A program made the position numbers and the translations under genes. 46,180 bases of DNA. Source: Nanobdellota archaeon (GTDB lineage: Archaea; Nanobdellota; Nanobdellia; Pacearchaeales; GW2011-AR1). The notes below the pieces were generated by a model, which made no database searches, was not told where the DNA came from, and saw only the letters and a list, made by a program, of their open reading frames with translations. Of this stretch, positions 32,016 to 40,304 are shown piece by piece (the stretch's first letter is position 1; each line of letters begins with the position of its first letter). Location: assembly GCA_027858295.1 (NCBI GenBank), contig JAQICZ010000010.1, positions 1 through 46,180 of the forward strand, given 5' to 3'.

Positions 32016-33407
32016 TTAGAAGTGCTGTTCTTTATAGTCTTCTGGCTCAATGAATACTTTTTGAGTAGGTAAGCTGTTTCTTAAATTGTAGATTTTTATC
32101 ATAAGACTTTCGTTCTCAGAGAAATCAGTGTCAATTTGTTGATTAAATAGGTCGTAAATATTATTTGAGATTATAGTCCCATTATCTCGTGCACCTTGAG
32201 TTGAAATTATTTGAATTCCTGATGGAAATTCTGAATCTTCCATTCTTCTATCTGCAAAGCGAGGATTGGCCTTTCTCCATTCTTCGAATAGGGTATGGTT
32301 ATACTCCTGAAATCTTGCAAATATAGGTTTTCCTTTGTCATTTCCTAAAAATAAATTCGACCCACCACTTACTCGAGTAATTTTAGGGGTTTTGTCCTTG
32401 TCCATAAATAGATATTCAACCTTCCCATCAAAATTTAATGCACCAAATATTTTTCTATCGAGAGGATCAATAATTAATGGATTTTGTCTAGTAATTTTAT
32501 TTATACTCTGGTTCCCGTAATCTTTTTTTGTCACAATATCTCCATCTTCATTGAATGTAAAAGAAAAATCTCGACTTTTCCATGGTGCTTCGTTATTTGT
32601 AATCATTAGTCCATATCTAGTTAGGGGGATATCACTTCCAGGTATCGTCCTGGTAAAAGTTATCGGATATACATGGTGATATGGAACAAGGTTTTTAACA
32701 TCTTTAATTATAGCAAGTGTCCCATCCAGGCCTATGCCATAATCGTCAGAGAGTAAAAATGGCAAACTATATTCTTCGTCACAGAGATTCTCTTGAATAT
32801 TAAATGAGCCTCTTTCTAAAGGTGAAGTATACTCTTTTTCCTCAAGAAGTGATTCAATATTTCTTCTCTGTACTTTAGTTGGAGGGAATTTCTTTTTATT
32901 ATTAATAATCTGTTTTTCACCTTGTATTTTTCTCATTTCTTTTGAGAATAAATCCCCCTCTTCTTCTCCTGCCTTTAAGTAGTGATAAAATTTATTTGTC
33001 AAGGCCCTGCTTCTCTTAACCTCTCCCTGATAAGTAATCCAGTCTTTATCAAAAGAAATATTCTCTAATTCATCTTTTTTATGGATTTTCGAAAAGTACT
33101 CTCCTTGACGAATATCATATTCTGCCTTGTTCTCATCTTTTAGAAATCTTGAAAAACAATTTGTCAATGCTCTTAAATTCTCAATTGAAAGTTGGGTATT
33201 GTGCTTGTCAGAATCATGTGGGTTATATTTAATATCTGGAAAAAGTAACTTCCCATCTTTTTTTTCAGTATGAAAGAGAAGCCCGGTAGGGATCTTCATG
33301 TAAATTTGAAATAAATTACTTGGCACTATTTCGTTTAAGAAAAAGTTTCTTGCATTCACTTCATATGCCTTTTCTTGAGATACGGTAGTAGATTGTTCTA
33401 TCTCCAT
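32016..33407 (-). CDS. Hypothetical soluble protein (463 aa)
   Basis: No family is recognised. The protein is charged and soluble with no signal peptide or membrane helix. The first 180 residues are mostly helical and Lys/Glu-rich. The second half is beta-rich, with LLSDDYGIGLDGTLAIIKDV, PITFTRTIPGSDIPLTRYGL and a sequence resembling a propeller or jelly roll (GALNFDGKVEYLFMDKDKTP). A TATA-like ATTATTAAATAG precedes the ATG. It lies in the same direction as sepF upstream and the Dph2-like gene downstream, with gaps of 65 and 32 bp. Confidence 0.7.
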   Translation of the reverse strand: MEIEQSTTVSQEKAYEVNARNFFLNEIVPSNLFQIYMKIPTGLLFHTEKKDGKLLFPDIKYNPHDSDKHNTQLSIENLRALTNCFSRFLKDENKAEYDIRQGEYFSKIHKKDELENISFDKDWITYQGEVKRSRALTNKFYHYLKAGEEEGDLFSKEMRKIQGEKQIINNKKKFPPTKVQRRNIESLLEEKEYTSPLERGSFNIQENLCDEEYSLPFLLSDDYGIGLDGTLAIIKDVKNLVPYHHVYPITFTRTIPGSDIPLTRYGLMITNNEAPWKSRDFSFTFNEDGDIVTKKDYGNQSINKITRQNPLIIDPLDRKIFGALNFDGKVEYLFMDKDKTPKITRVSGGSNLFLGNDKGKPIFARFQEYNHTLFEEWRKANPRFADRRMEDSEFPSGIQIISTQGARDNGTIISNNIYDLFNQQIDTDFSENESLMIKIYNLRNSLPTQKVFIEPEDYKEQHF

Positions 33408-33472
33408 AGAAAAAAAGGCTAAAAGCTATTTAATAATATTTATGTGGTTAAATTTAGCAAAAAAGAAAAAAA

Positions 33473-33871
33473 TTAGAAGTCTTCAAATCTTCGCTTCTCT
33501 TCAGGCTTAGGCCTAGAAATTTCTTTGTCAATACTTGCAAAAGCAGGTGTTACAATAACAGTAGTATCTCCAAATCCAGCAATTGAACCTTCAAGAGCAT
33601 CAGCAGTTTTCTTAATCTTAGAAATCGCTCTCTTTAACTCGATAGGATCTTTCTTCTTTAAACCTTTAATATCAATAACTGCAATAGTATAACCTTCTCT
33701 TATTGCGTTAAGAATCAAATTTGAATCTTCGTAAGTATTTAGAACGAATAACTTAACCATAACTTTGTTATTTTTTTTCTCTTGTTCTAAATCAATCTCT
33801 AAATATTCATCTTCCAGAGATTCGTCATTTGAAGAACCTGAAAACATATTCTTAATCTTTTCGAATGCCAT
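33473..33871 (-). CDS. sepF: Cell division protein SepF
   Basis: A 132-residue archaeal SepF. It has an N-terminal amphipathic membrane-targeting segment (MAFEKIKNMFSGSS), an acidic linker, and the SepF core KVMVKLFVLNTYEDSNLILN, YTIAVIDIKGLKKK, and LEGSIAGFGDTTVIVTPAFA. Archaeal SepF anchors the FtsZ ring to the membrane; ftsZ is at 39044. The ATG at 33871 is chosen because MAFEKIKNMF is the expected membrane anchor and a TATA box (CTTTATAAAG) lies about 30 nt upstream. The frame stays open to 33940, but that part would overlap the promoter. Confidence 0.88.
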   Translation of the reverse strand: MAFEKIKNMFSGSSNDESLEDEYLEIDLEQEKKNNKVMVKLFVLNTYEDSNLILNAIREGYTIAVIDIKGLKKKDPIELKRAISKIKKTADALEGSIAGFGDTTVIVTPAFASIDKEISRPKPEEKRRFEDF

Positions 33872-34569
33872 ATTATCTATACTCCTGATTTCTTTATAAA
33901 GATTTCGCAGTTTTGGTATACAGTTTACATAATCATCCACGAATACGGCAGCTGTTAGAGAATTAGTATATCTGATATCTATTGGGATTCACTTCCGAAT
34001 CCCGCAATAGCCTCATTCTATTTATGTATATTTATTAAGACAAGTTAAATTATCGCTACTGGCGTGGGCATAAATTATTCGGAGTAAATATAAGCGTTTC
34101 TTCTCCCAACTTTTACCAAAAACACAATTATTTCTAAATCTCAACATAACTTACATAACCTGAAAAAATTGTTCGCTCCGCTCATATAAATTTGAATTAT
34201 CGCCGTCGACAGAAGCAAAAAGTGTAAATTATTCTTTTTAAAATTGACGGTATTTTCTGTTTGAAATATAATATTTGCCCTTGACGCCCTGAGTATTAGG
34301 TTCTAGCACAAGGGTTTACCCGTGAGTCGATAATTAAACTGAGGCCCAGCTTCTAATGTTGGGTCATGTCATTGGTAGCTTAGCAGAGCAAGCTCGGCAT
34401 GTCGAAGACTGGCGAAATGCAGCGGGTGCGTAATAATAAATAATCTCTGAATCAATCCGTAAAATCCGTTTAATTCGCGAGCAATATCAAAAATCATCAA
34501 GAATTTAAATCATAATAAAATATAATATTGTTTTTTTTCGGAAAGCAGTTTGCGGTTGGCAATGTCTTT
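33872..34569. other. Non-coding region with repeats
   Basis: It contains the sepF promoter, a TTAAATTATCGCTACTGGCG repeat (about 34047-34070), the second copy of the 200-bp repeat (34097-34338), and an F2 copy (about 34375-34432). In F2 the hairpin has T34400 as the unpaired base, with GTC and GAC around GAA. Phrases of the AATCCGTAAAATCCGTTTAA kind follow. No gene is seen. Confidence 0.55.
34097..34338. repeat. 200-bp dispersed repeat, copy 2
   Basis: Nearly identical to 17855-18059. At 34287-34323 it carries 37 bp (CCCTGAGTATTAGGTTCTAG, then CACAAGGGTTTACCCGT) absent from copy 1, where GACG is followed directly by GAGTCGATAATTAAA. The insert shares CCTGAG, ATTA and AGGTTCT with the modules at 23647 and 20251. 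Confidence 0.8.
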
Positions 34570-34887
34570 TTACTTTTTCTGAGAATTAATCAATTCATCC
34601 CTAAGAACCTTCAACTCTTTAGCAAAACTCGCTTCTTGCTTATTCATAGCTGCAAGTCTTGTCTCAATAAGCTTCTTCTTATTATTCAAGTCATCGATTG
34701 TTTTTTCTTTATCAGACCTAATCATAAGTTGTCCAATAATTTTGTAAACAGGCTCAGTAGTCTTTTCAACTTCTTCAAGTGCTGCAATAGTTTCAGAAGC
34801 TTCCATTTGAAAACCTTGCTTTTGCATATAAATTGATTGTAAGTTCTGTTCTAATAATTGCATTTGTTGTAACTTTGCTTGATCCAT
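34570..34887 (-). CDS. pfdB: Prefoldin subunit beta
   Basis: A 105-residue coiled-coil protein: MDQAKLQQMQLLEQNLQSIY, then ALEEVEKTTEPVYKIIGQLM as the beta-hairpin centre, and a second coil (LNNKKKLIETRLAAMNKQEA). Prefoldin beta with alpha forms a hexameric chaperone that hands unfolded proteins to the thermosome. It is the last gene of an L37Ae-RpoP-PfdB run on the minus strand, a common archaeal order. Confidence 0.93.
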   Translation of the reverse strand: MDQAKLQQMQLLEQNLQSIYMQKQGFQMEASETIAALEEVEKTTEPVYKIIGQLMIRSDKEKTIDDLNNKKKLIETRLAAMNKQEASFAKELKVLRDELINSQKK

Positions 34888-34927
34888 TTTTTTTCTGTCA
34901 ATTGTAAATTGTTCACCGAGGACTTAT

Positions 34928-35065
34928 TTAGTCCGTACTAACTACTTTAACCTGAGTTCTTGGTTTGTAGAAAACTTTAGATCCACAGTTAGGACATACG
35001 AATCTCTTCTTTAAATTCGCTTCCGAGATATTCTCTTTACACTTGAAACATTTATATTCTGCCAT
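34928..35065 (-). CDS. rpoP: RNA polymerase subunit P
   Basis: A 45-residue zinc-ribbon protein starting MAEYKCFKCKENISEANLKK, with Cys pairs at 6/9 and 24/27 and the tail TQVKVVSTD. The length and motifs match archaeal RpoP (Rpb12-like), a small subunit of RNA polymerase. It sits between eL43/L37Ae and prefoldin beta as in many archaea. Confidence 0.92.
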   Translation of the reverse strand: MAEYKCFKCKENISEANLKKRFVCPNCGSKVFYKPRTQVKVVSTD

Positions 35066-35135
35066 TTGTATGATTTGTTGTTTTTATTTATTCGCACAAT
35101 AAATTGTGCAAGATAGCCGTCTTTGACGGCTGTCT

Positions 35136-35354
35136 TTAATCTAAGTAGTACGTGTTTGACGCAAATTTCTTATTACACTTTGAGCATTCCCAAATACCGT
35201 TTGATAATCTTTTAGCACCATCTCTTTCACAGAAAGGACACTTTTGTTTAACTCTTTGTTTGATCTCAATTTTTACAAGCCTATCTCTAATTCTTTTACC
35301 ATACCTCGCACCGAATCTTCCGGCCGATTTTGATTTTTTTGATTTTGTTGCCAT
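35136..35354 (-). CDS. rpl37ae: 50S ribosomal protein L37Ae
   Basis: A 72-residue protein with the L37Ae start ATKSKKSKSAGRFGARYGKR and a zinc ribbon (Cys39/42 and Cys57/60: CPFC, then CSKC). It binds the large subunit rRNA. First gene of the small run with rpoP and pfdB. Confidence 0.93.
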   Translation of the reverse strand: MATKSKKSKSAGRFGARYGKRIRDRLVKIEIKQRVKQKCPFCERDGAKRLSNGIWECSKCNKKFASNTYYLD

Positions 35355-35381
35355 TTTGTTTATTTTTGTTTTTTAATTCAA

Positions 35382-35454
35382 TGGGGCTGCCCAGATTTGA
35401 ACTGGGGTCATGAAGTCCCAAACCTCATAGGCTACCAGGCTACCCCACAGCCCC
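35382..35454 (-). tRNA. tRNA-Pro (anticodon UGG)
   Basis: On the minus strand the 73-nt sequence begins GGGGCTGTGGGGTAGCC and ends GGGCAGCCCCA. The 7-bp acceptor stem GGGGCTG pairs with CAGCCCC. The anticodon stem TGAGG/CTTCA holds the loop TTTGGGA, whose middle bases read TGG. The T-arm has GTTCAAATC. The terminal CCA is not encoded beyond the discriminator A. No intron is seen. Confidence 0.93.
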
Positions 35455-35499
35455 TCATTGACTATGATGTTAATTGGTTTGAATTTATAAGATTATGTC

Positions 35500-36090
35500 T
35501 TACTTCTTCTTCTTACCGTCATCATCTTTTGGTGCATTAGCTTTAACTTGTGCGTCATTAAGAGGTCCGAAGTAGCTTTGTAGCTCTTCAAGTTTCTCAG
35601 TTGATGGTTCAGTAACAATATTATTAATTTGTGTATCATAAACACCATTGTTAATCTCTTCTTGAATTTCAGTATGTGATTTGCTTTCAATTAACATTCC
35701 GAGTGCCCCAGCACTACCAACAGCAATTTTTACTGCAGCTTTCAAATCTTTACATAATAAGTTTGGTAGTTTGTTATTTGCAACTTTGATAATTTGTTCA
35801 ATAGATAAATTTGCAGAATTAACTTTCTTTTGTATTCCAGAACCTTTTGTTATTCCAGCTTCTTTCTTTAACATTCCAGAAATTGGAGGTGATAAAACTT
35901 CGATATCAAAAGTTTTATTTTTAGTATCAACAGTAATTGTTACAGGTACTTGCATTCCCGAGAATCCTTTTGTTGCTTCATTAACTTTAGCAATAACATC
36001 GTTTACATTTATTCCAGCTGGCCCTAAGCTTTGGCTTACTGCTGGTCCTGGCTTCATTGCCCCACCATCAACTAATAATTTTACTTGCAT
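35500..36090 (-). CDS. rpl11: 50S ribosomal protein L11
   Basis: A 196-residue L11 with the diagnostic start MQVKLLVDGGAMKPGPAVSQ and SLGPAGINVNDVIAKVNEAT. The C-terminal RNA-binding domain contains AAVKIAVGSAGALGMLIESK. An archaeal acidic/basic tail (PKDDDGKKKK) extends it past bacterial length. The start is one base after the Spt5 stop, so the two are cotranslated. Confidence 0.95.
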   Translation of the reverse strand: MQVKLLVDGGAMKPGPAVSQSLGPAGINVNDVIAKVNEATKGFSGMQVPVTITVDTKNKTFDIEVLSPPISGMLKKEAGITKGSGIQKKVNSANLSIEQIIKVANNKLPNLLCKDLKAAVKIAVGSAGALGMLIESKSHTEIQEEINNGVYDTQINNIVTEPSTEKLEELQSYFGPLNDAQVKANAPKDDDGKKKK

Positions 36091-36091
36091 T

Positions 36092-36541
36092 TTATTCTTC
36101 GTCTCCGTCTCTTCTAATAACTTTTACATTATCCAGTTTAATAGTTACAGGGAGTGGAATAACTGCCCCAAGTAAACTTACTGTTACTTCTTCTTTCTGT
36201 TTATCTATTCTTAAAACTTTCGCTTTCTCACCCTTCAAAGTTGACCCAATAATCTCAATAATGTCTCCGTCCTTAATTGAGATAGTTGCAGCAGTAACTT
36301 CAACCATTCCTTGGATTTCACTATAGTCGATAGTTCGGCCAATAATACCTTTGATGTATGGTAAATTATAAACAGCTTCTTCAGCAGAATCTCTTCCTTC
36401 AGCTTCTAAAAAAATGTAACCTTTAACTCCATTTGCTCTTGCAACAGAATAAATAGCAATCTTTTTTTTCTTAGCTCTTTCAGAAATCAAATCAACAGCG
36501 TTTTCTTCCTTGTTTGTTTGTACTTTAATAATGTAAATCAT
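36092..36541 (-). CDS. spt5: Transcription elongation factor Spt5
   Basis: A 149-residue archaeal Spt5 (NusG-like): NGN domain with MIYIIKVQTNKEENAVDLIS and KGYIFLEAEGRDSAEEAVYN, then a KOW domain (IKDGDIIEIIGSTLKGEKAK). It clamps RNA polymerase with Spt4 for processivity. The ATG at 36541 is preferred; a TTG four codons upstream is also in frame. A TATA-like ATTTATATC lies upstream, so the secE-distant half of the cluster has its own promoter. Confidence 0.93.
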   Translation of the reverse strand: MIYIIKVQTNKEENAVDLISERAKKKKIAIYSVARANGVKGYIFLEAEGRDSAEEAVYNLPYIKGIIGRTIDYSEIQGMVEVTAATISIKDGDIIEIIGSTLKGEKAKVLRIDKQKEEVTVSLLGAVIPLPVTIKLDNVKVIRRDGDEE

Positions 36542-36636
36542 TTTATGTTTCAACTACAACTTAGAATCTAAGAAGTAGATATAAATATGTGAGAGATTTG
36601 ATTTATAAAGTTTACTATGGCTGTCCTTATATTTGT

Positions 36637-38334
36637 TCATTGTTCAGAATACCCTTTGACTCTCATCATAGCTTCCCCATTTACCCCTCCTGGCATTGTA
36701 ATTACATACATATCTCCATCAATACCCCAATGATTTCTATAAGATTGTCCAGAATTATCAGAATCAATCCCAATTCCCCACCCATGAATATTTTTATTTT
36801 GAGTAGGGTTAGTTGTATATATAGCATCTATCATTTGAAAATAAACCTTATCACCTTTCATCTCAATAGGGTTCTCCAACTCAAAAGATTTCCATCCCGG
36901 AGACTCAAACGTGTTCGTAGAAATCGAGCGAAGATATTTACTACTAACTTCCCCAGGGTTGCCATCATAAAGACGAACTTCTAAAGGAGAAGAAATCGTA
37001 GAAGTGTCTGTGACGTAAATCTGAAATTCATTTATCATAAAAGGATTTTTCTCAATATCAACATAAGTTATCAAAGAGTAAATCTCAGCCATAGGAAACA
37101 CATTAGGACGAATACCATAAAAGATTTCCTCTGATTCACAACTTCCATCGTTGTTGGAGTACTCAGCTTTAATAGTAGGTTTTCCCCCATCTGCTTGTGT
37201 AATAACTTCATCATGTTCGACAAATCGTTTCTCATAATCTTTAATCGCAAAACTGAGTAGTCCCATATCAATTCCTCCATCTATATTGTATCCTCCATGA
37301 AGTTCCCACCAAGGAGCAGCACGAGTCTTTACATCAAGTTTAAGGTATCCTTCTGCACTCGCAAATGGGCCAAGGATTTCATTAACAATTAATTCAAGTT
37401 TAGGTGTGACATAAACTTTAGCCTCTGCATTAACTTCCGCATCAACAGAATCGACCTCAAATTTTTTGTAAAAGTCTTTTTCTATTTTCCAAGATGACCC
37501 ATCATAAACCAATTTCATAGAAGTAGTCATCTCATTTCCAGCTTCCGCATATGCATTTCCCTCAATTTCACCAACAGCACCGGCATGAATCTCTAATCTT
37601 GGTCTAAGAACCAAAGGGACTCCCGCAGCAGGAATAATTATAGGTGCAAAGTTATTTTTCATTAGCAGAATATCCTTTTCAAATTCTTTTTCAATATTTC
37701 CAGTAATCTCCAAAGAAGAACTCTGTTTGATACTCGTTCCAAATTCTGCATAACTAAGTCCTTTATCAAATTCGGCACCAAAATCATAATCAATACCAAA
37801 TTGAATTTCACCTTCAATGGAAATTTGATCATTTGTAGTTGAATTATCGCCATCCATGTCATATATAACCTGCTTCTCAATTGGATATTCAAAATCATAC
37901 AATGTCCCACTTTTAATTGCTGATTTTTCTTCCAAATTCTCATGTGAGAGTTTCCCCCTACTTCTAATCGAGCCATTAATAATAACCTCTTCAAGCGATG
38001 CTGGAGAAGTTAAAACTTTTTTATTATCAGAAAAAGCACTGTCCACTTTTCGAAGAATTCCTCCAGGTGTTTCATTGCTAATTCCACCAATGATAATATC
38101 GCCCTTGTTTAAATCCATAGCTTCTTGAAAAGTAATATATCCATCTTCTACATTAGAAATATTATCTAACTCCTGACCAGATAGCACCTTTGTTGCTTCA
38201 GAAAGGTCTCCGGGCGTATCAACAATAACTCGTGGTTCCAATTCTTCATTATGTACAATAGAGTCCTTCTCGCACCCAATCATCAACAACTGACTCGTTC
38301 CTGCAATCAAAAGAGTTTTCTCTAACCAATTCAT
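36637..38334 (-). CDS. Exported lipoprotein-like beta-rich protein (565 aa)
   Basis: The N-terminus (MNWLEKTLLIAGTSQLLMIG followed by Cys21) has the form of a lipobox signal peptide. The mature part has an acidic linker, then a large beta domain with GISNETPGGILRKV, VLRPRLEIHAGAVGEIEGNA, LGPFASAEGYLKLDVKTRAA, and PWWELHGGYNIDGGIDMGLL. The C-terminal 170 residues look like a jelly roll. The middle resembles secreted lipoproteins better known from bacteria, so acquisition by transfer is possible. It lies between secE and spt5, genes that are usually adjacent. The function is not known; surface location is inferred. Confidence 0.65.
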   Translation of the reverse strand: MNWLEKTLLIAGTSQLLMIGCEKDSIVHNEELEPRVIVDTPGDLSEATKVLSGQELDNISNVEDGYITFQEAMDLNKGDIIIGGISNETPGGILRKVDSAFSDNKKVLTSPASLEEVIINGSIRSRGKLSHENLEEKSAIKSGTLYDFEYPIEKQVIYDMDGDNSTTNDQISIEGEIQFGIDYDFGAEFDKGLSYAEFGTSIKQSSSLEITGNIEKEFEKDILLMKNNFAPIIIPAAGVPLVLRPRLEIHAGAVGEIEGNAYAEAGNEMTTSMKLVYDGSSWKIEKDFYKKFEVDSVDAEVNAEAKVYVTPKLELIVNEILGPFASAEGYLKLDVKTRAAPWWELHGGYNIDGGIDMGLLSFAIKDYEKRFVEHDEVITQADGGKPTIKAEYSNNDGSCESEEIFYGIRPNVFPMAEIYSLITYVDIEKNPFMINEFQIYVTDTSTISSPLEVRLYDGNPGEVSSKYLRSISTNTFESPGWKSFELENPIEMKGDKVYFQMIDAIYTTNPTQNKNIHGWGIGIDSDNSGQSYRNHWGIDGDMYVITMPGGVNGEAMMRVKGYSEQ

Positions 38335-38440
38335 GGAACTCGTTAAAAAAAATCGATTAAGTTTATTTTTTAAAATTTAAGATAAAAATCTAAAAATAAT
38401 ATCCAGTTTTAGAGCATAAAAATAAGAAGATTAAATAACT

Positions 38441-38608
38441 CTATTTGAAGACTTCCATAAATAGAGAAATTAAAAAACCAATAACACCAAGAATTGCAAT
38501 TCCAATAGCAGAAACTTTCGCAGTCATTTCAAACTCTTTTTTTGAAGGTTTCTTAAGAGCAATCCATACCCTCTTACATTTTTTAATAAATTGTTTAGCT
38601 TGGCCCAT
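38441..38608 (-). CDS. secE: Protein translocase subunit SecE (Sec61 gamma)
   Basis: A 55-residue protein: an amphipathic segment (FIKKCKRVWIALKKPSKKEF) then one membrane helix (KVSAIGIAILGVIGFLISLF) near the C-terminus. This matches archaeal SecE length and layout, and its position between ftsZ and spt5 supports the call. It would clamp SecY in the membrane. Confidence 0.9.
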   Translation of the reverse strand: MGQAKQFIKKCKRVWIALKKPSKKEFEMTAKVSAIGIAILGVIGFLISLFMEVFK

Positions 38609-39043
38609 ATTCTAAATACCACATTTGACTTTTTAAAACTAACCACTTAATGTAGCAGACCGCAAGTTGAGTATTAATATACCTTCAAACTTCTTTTGTT
38701 AATTGCCCTCAAACTCTGTCTGTCTTGCCTTCTCTCCACAAATTTTTTTGGGAGTAAATCAATCTAAACGATTTACGTTAGAAGAGGTACTTGTGAAACG
38801 CCAACAAACGACCTCGGCCCATGCAATAATAATTTAACTGCCTTAGCAGAGCAAGCGTGGACTGCGCTTGCGCGTCCAAAACGTAGCAGGTGCGTAAATA
38901 TGTTAATTATAAGAATTCATAATTGAAGAAAAAACTAATTAATAAATTCGATGTCAAACTCATCTTCTTATTGAGTTAAATTTCGAACGAAAGAACCGCA
39001 GGCGAGCTTCCTCTATTCGCCGAGGACTTCGAGGAGTTTGGCA
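38609..39043. other. Non-coding region downstream of ftsZ with an F2 repeat
   Basis: An F2 copy lies at about 38800-38895: CCAACAAACGACCTCGGCCC, TTAGCAGAGCAAG, and a hairpin. TGGAC (38857-38861) pairs with GTCCA (38873-38877), T38862 is unpaired, and GCGC pairs with GCGC. It ends GTAGCAGGTGCGTAAATA. A 29-bp copy of the end of ftsZ lies at 38939-38967. No further gene is seen. Confidence 0.55.
38939..38967. repeat. Direct duplicate of the ftsZ 3-prime end
   Basis: The 29 bases are identical to 39048-39076, which encode the last nine or ten residues of FtsZ. The copies are 109 bp apart. The DNA between them (CGAACGAAAGAACCGCAGGC and onward) is not seen elsewhere in the window. Confidence 0.85.
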
Positions 39044-40144
39044 TCAGTTAATAAATTCGATGTCAAACTCATCTTCCATTTCTTGGTGTCTAAGTTCATC
39101 TAAAGAAATACCACCACCAATAATTTGAGAACTCTTAACTCCAGTCACAATTAATAATACCCTAATTGATTTGTCCATATCAGGAGAAATCTTTGCACCC
39201 CAAATCATCTTCGCCTGAGGGCTTAACTTGTCTCCAATAGCTGAAATGATTTGCTTACACTCATCAAGACTCATATCAGGGCCACCAATAACATTAACAA
39301 GAGCTCCTCTAGCCCCAGAAATATCAACATCCAACAAAGGATTCTCAAGTGCTTTTTGAACAGAATCTGTTGCCCTATCTGCTGTGTCAGATTCTCCCAT
39401 ACCAATAAGTGAAACCCCTCCATTAACCATAACAGCTCTAATATCAGCAAAATCAAGATTAACAAGACCTGTAGTTGTTACAAGCTCAGTAATTCCTTTT
39501 ACAGCATTAGTTAAAATCTCGTCAGAAATTTTGAAAGCAGTATGTAAAGGTAATTCTGGAGCAAGCTCTAATAATTTATCATTTGGAATAACAATAAGTG
39601 TGTCCGTCATGGCTTCCATTTTTTCAAGCCCCATAACAGCATTCTCAATTCTTTTTTGTCCTTCAATTGTAAAAGGCATTGTTACAACACCAATTGTCAA
39701 CGCACCCTGTTTTTTTGCCAAAGCAGCAACAACTGGAGCAGCACCCGTACCAGTTCCACCACCAAGACCACATGTAATAAATACCATATCAGAATTGGCA
39801 ATTTTTTTCTTAATTTCAGACTCAGATTCTCTTGCCGCTTCTTCCCCAATTTTAGGATTACTTCCAGCTCCAAGTCCTTGAGTCGATTCCTTTCCAAGTA
39901 AAATTTTTTGGTCCGCATTAGTATATAGCAGGTCTTGAGCATCAGTATTCATAGCAATTAATTCTCCACCTCTAATTCCAATTTCTCCCATACGGTTCAA
40001 AGAATTATTACCACCACCACCAATACCAATAACCTTAATTTTAGCAGCTTGTTTCTTAATCAGCTCAGCAAGCTCACGATCAATTTCCTTAATCTCACCA
40101 GGGGCATTTCTCGCAAGATTATCGTTAGAATATATTTCATCCAT
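39044..40144 (-). CDS. ftsZ: Cell division GTPase FtsZ
   Basis: A 366-residue FtsZ with VIGIGGGGNNSLNRM, the tubulin signature GGGTGTG at residues 128-134, and the T7-loop NLDFADIRAVM. The start MDEIYSNDNL is chosen from a TATA box (TTTTTATAAAC) about 30 nt upstream; the frame extends further, but over the promoter. It polymerises into the division ring; SepF at 33473 is the likely anchor. The C-terminal tail (EMEDEFDIEFIN) is short. ftsZ heads the classical ftsZ-secE-spt5-L11 order. Confidence 0.95.
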   Translation of the reverse strand: MDEIYSNDNLARNAPGEIKEIDRELAELIKKQAAKIKVIGIGGGGNNSLNRMGEIGIRGGELIAMNTDAQDLLYTNADQKILLGKESTQGLGAGSNPKIGEEAARESESEIKKKIANSDMVFITCGLGGGTGTGAAPVVAALAKKQGALTIGVVTMPFTIEGQKRIENAVMGLEKMEAMTDTLIVIPNDKLLELAPELPLHTAFKISDEILTNAVKGITELVTTTGLVNLDFADIRAVMVNGGVSLIGMGESDTADRATDSVQKALENPLLDVDISGARGALVNVIGGPDMSLDECKQIISAIGDKLSPQAKMIWGAKISPDMDKSIRVLLIVTGVKSSQIIGGGISLDELRHQEMEDEFDIEFIN

Positions 40145-40304
40145 GATTAAAATAGCGCGATTTTGTTTATAAAAATTGTTGTGCCGAAATCTTGGGTTTG
40201 TTTTAATATTTCGTGAGTTTGACTTATTTAGACTCACTTGTAAGAAGAATTATTTTAGATATAATATTTTTGCTTTAGCAGTTAACTGTAGGCTGTTAGC
40301 ATTT

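Noticed and set aside
39384-39881. 165-codon open frame on the plus strand
   Set aside because: It lies entirely opposite ftsZ, whose motifs are clear.
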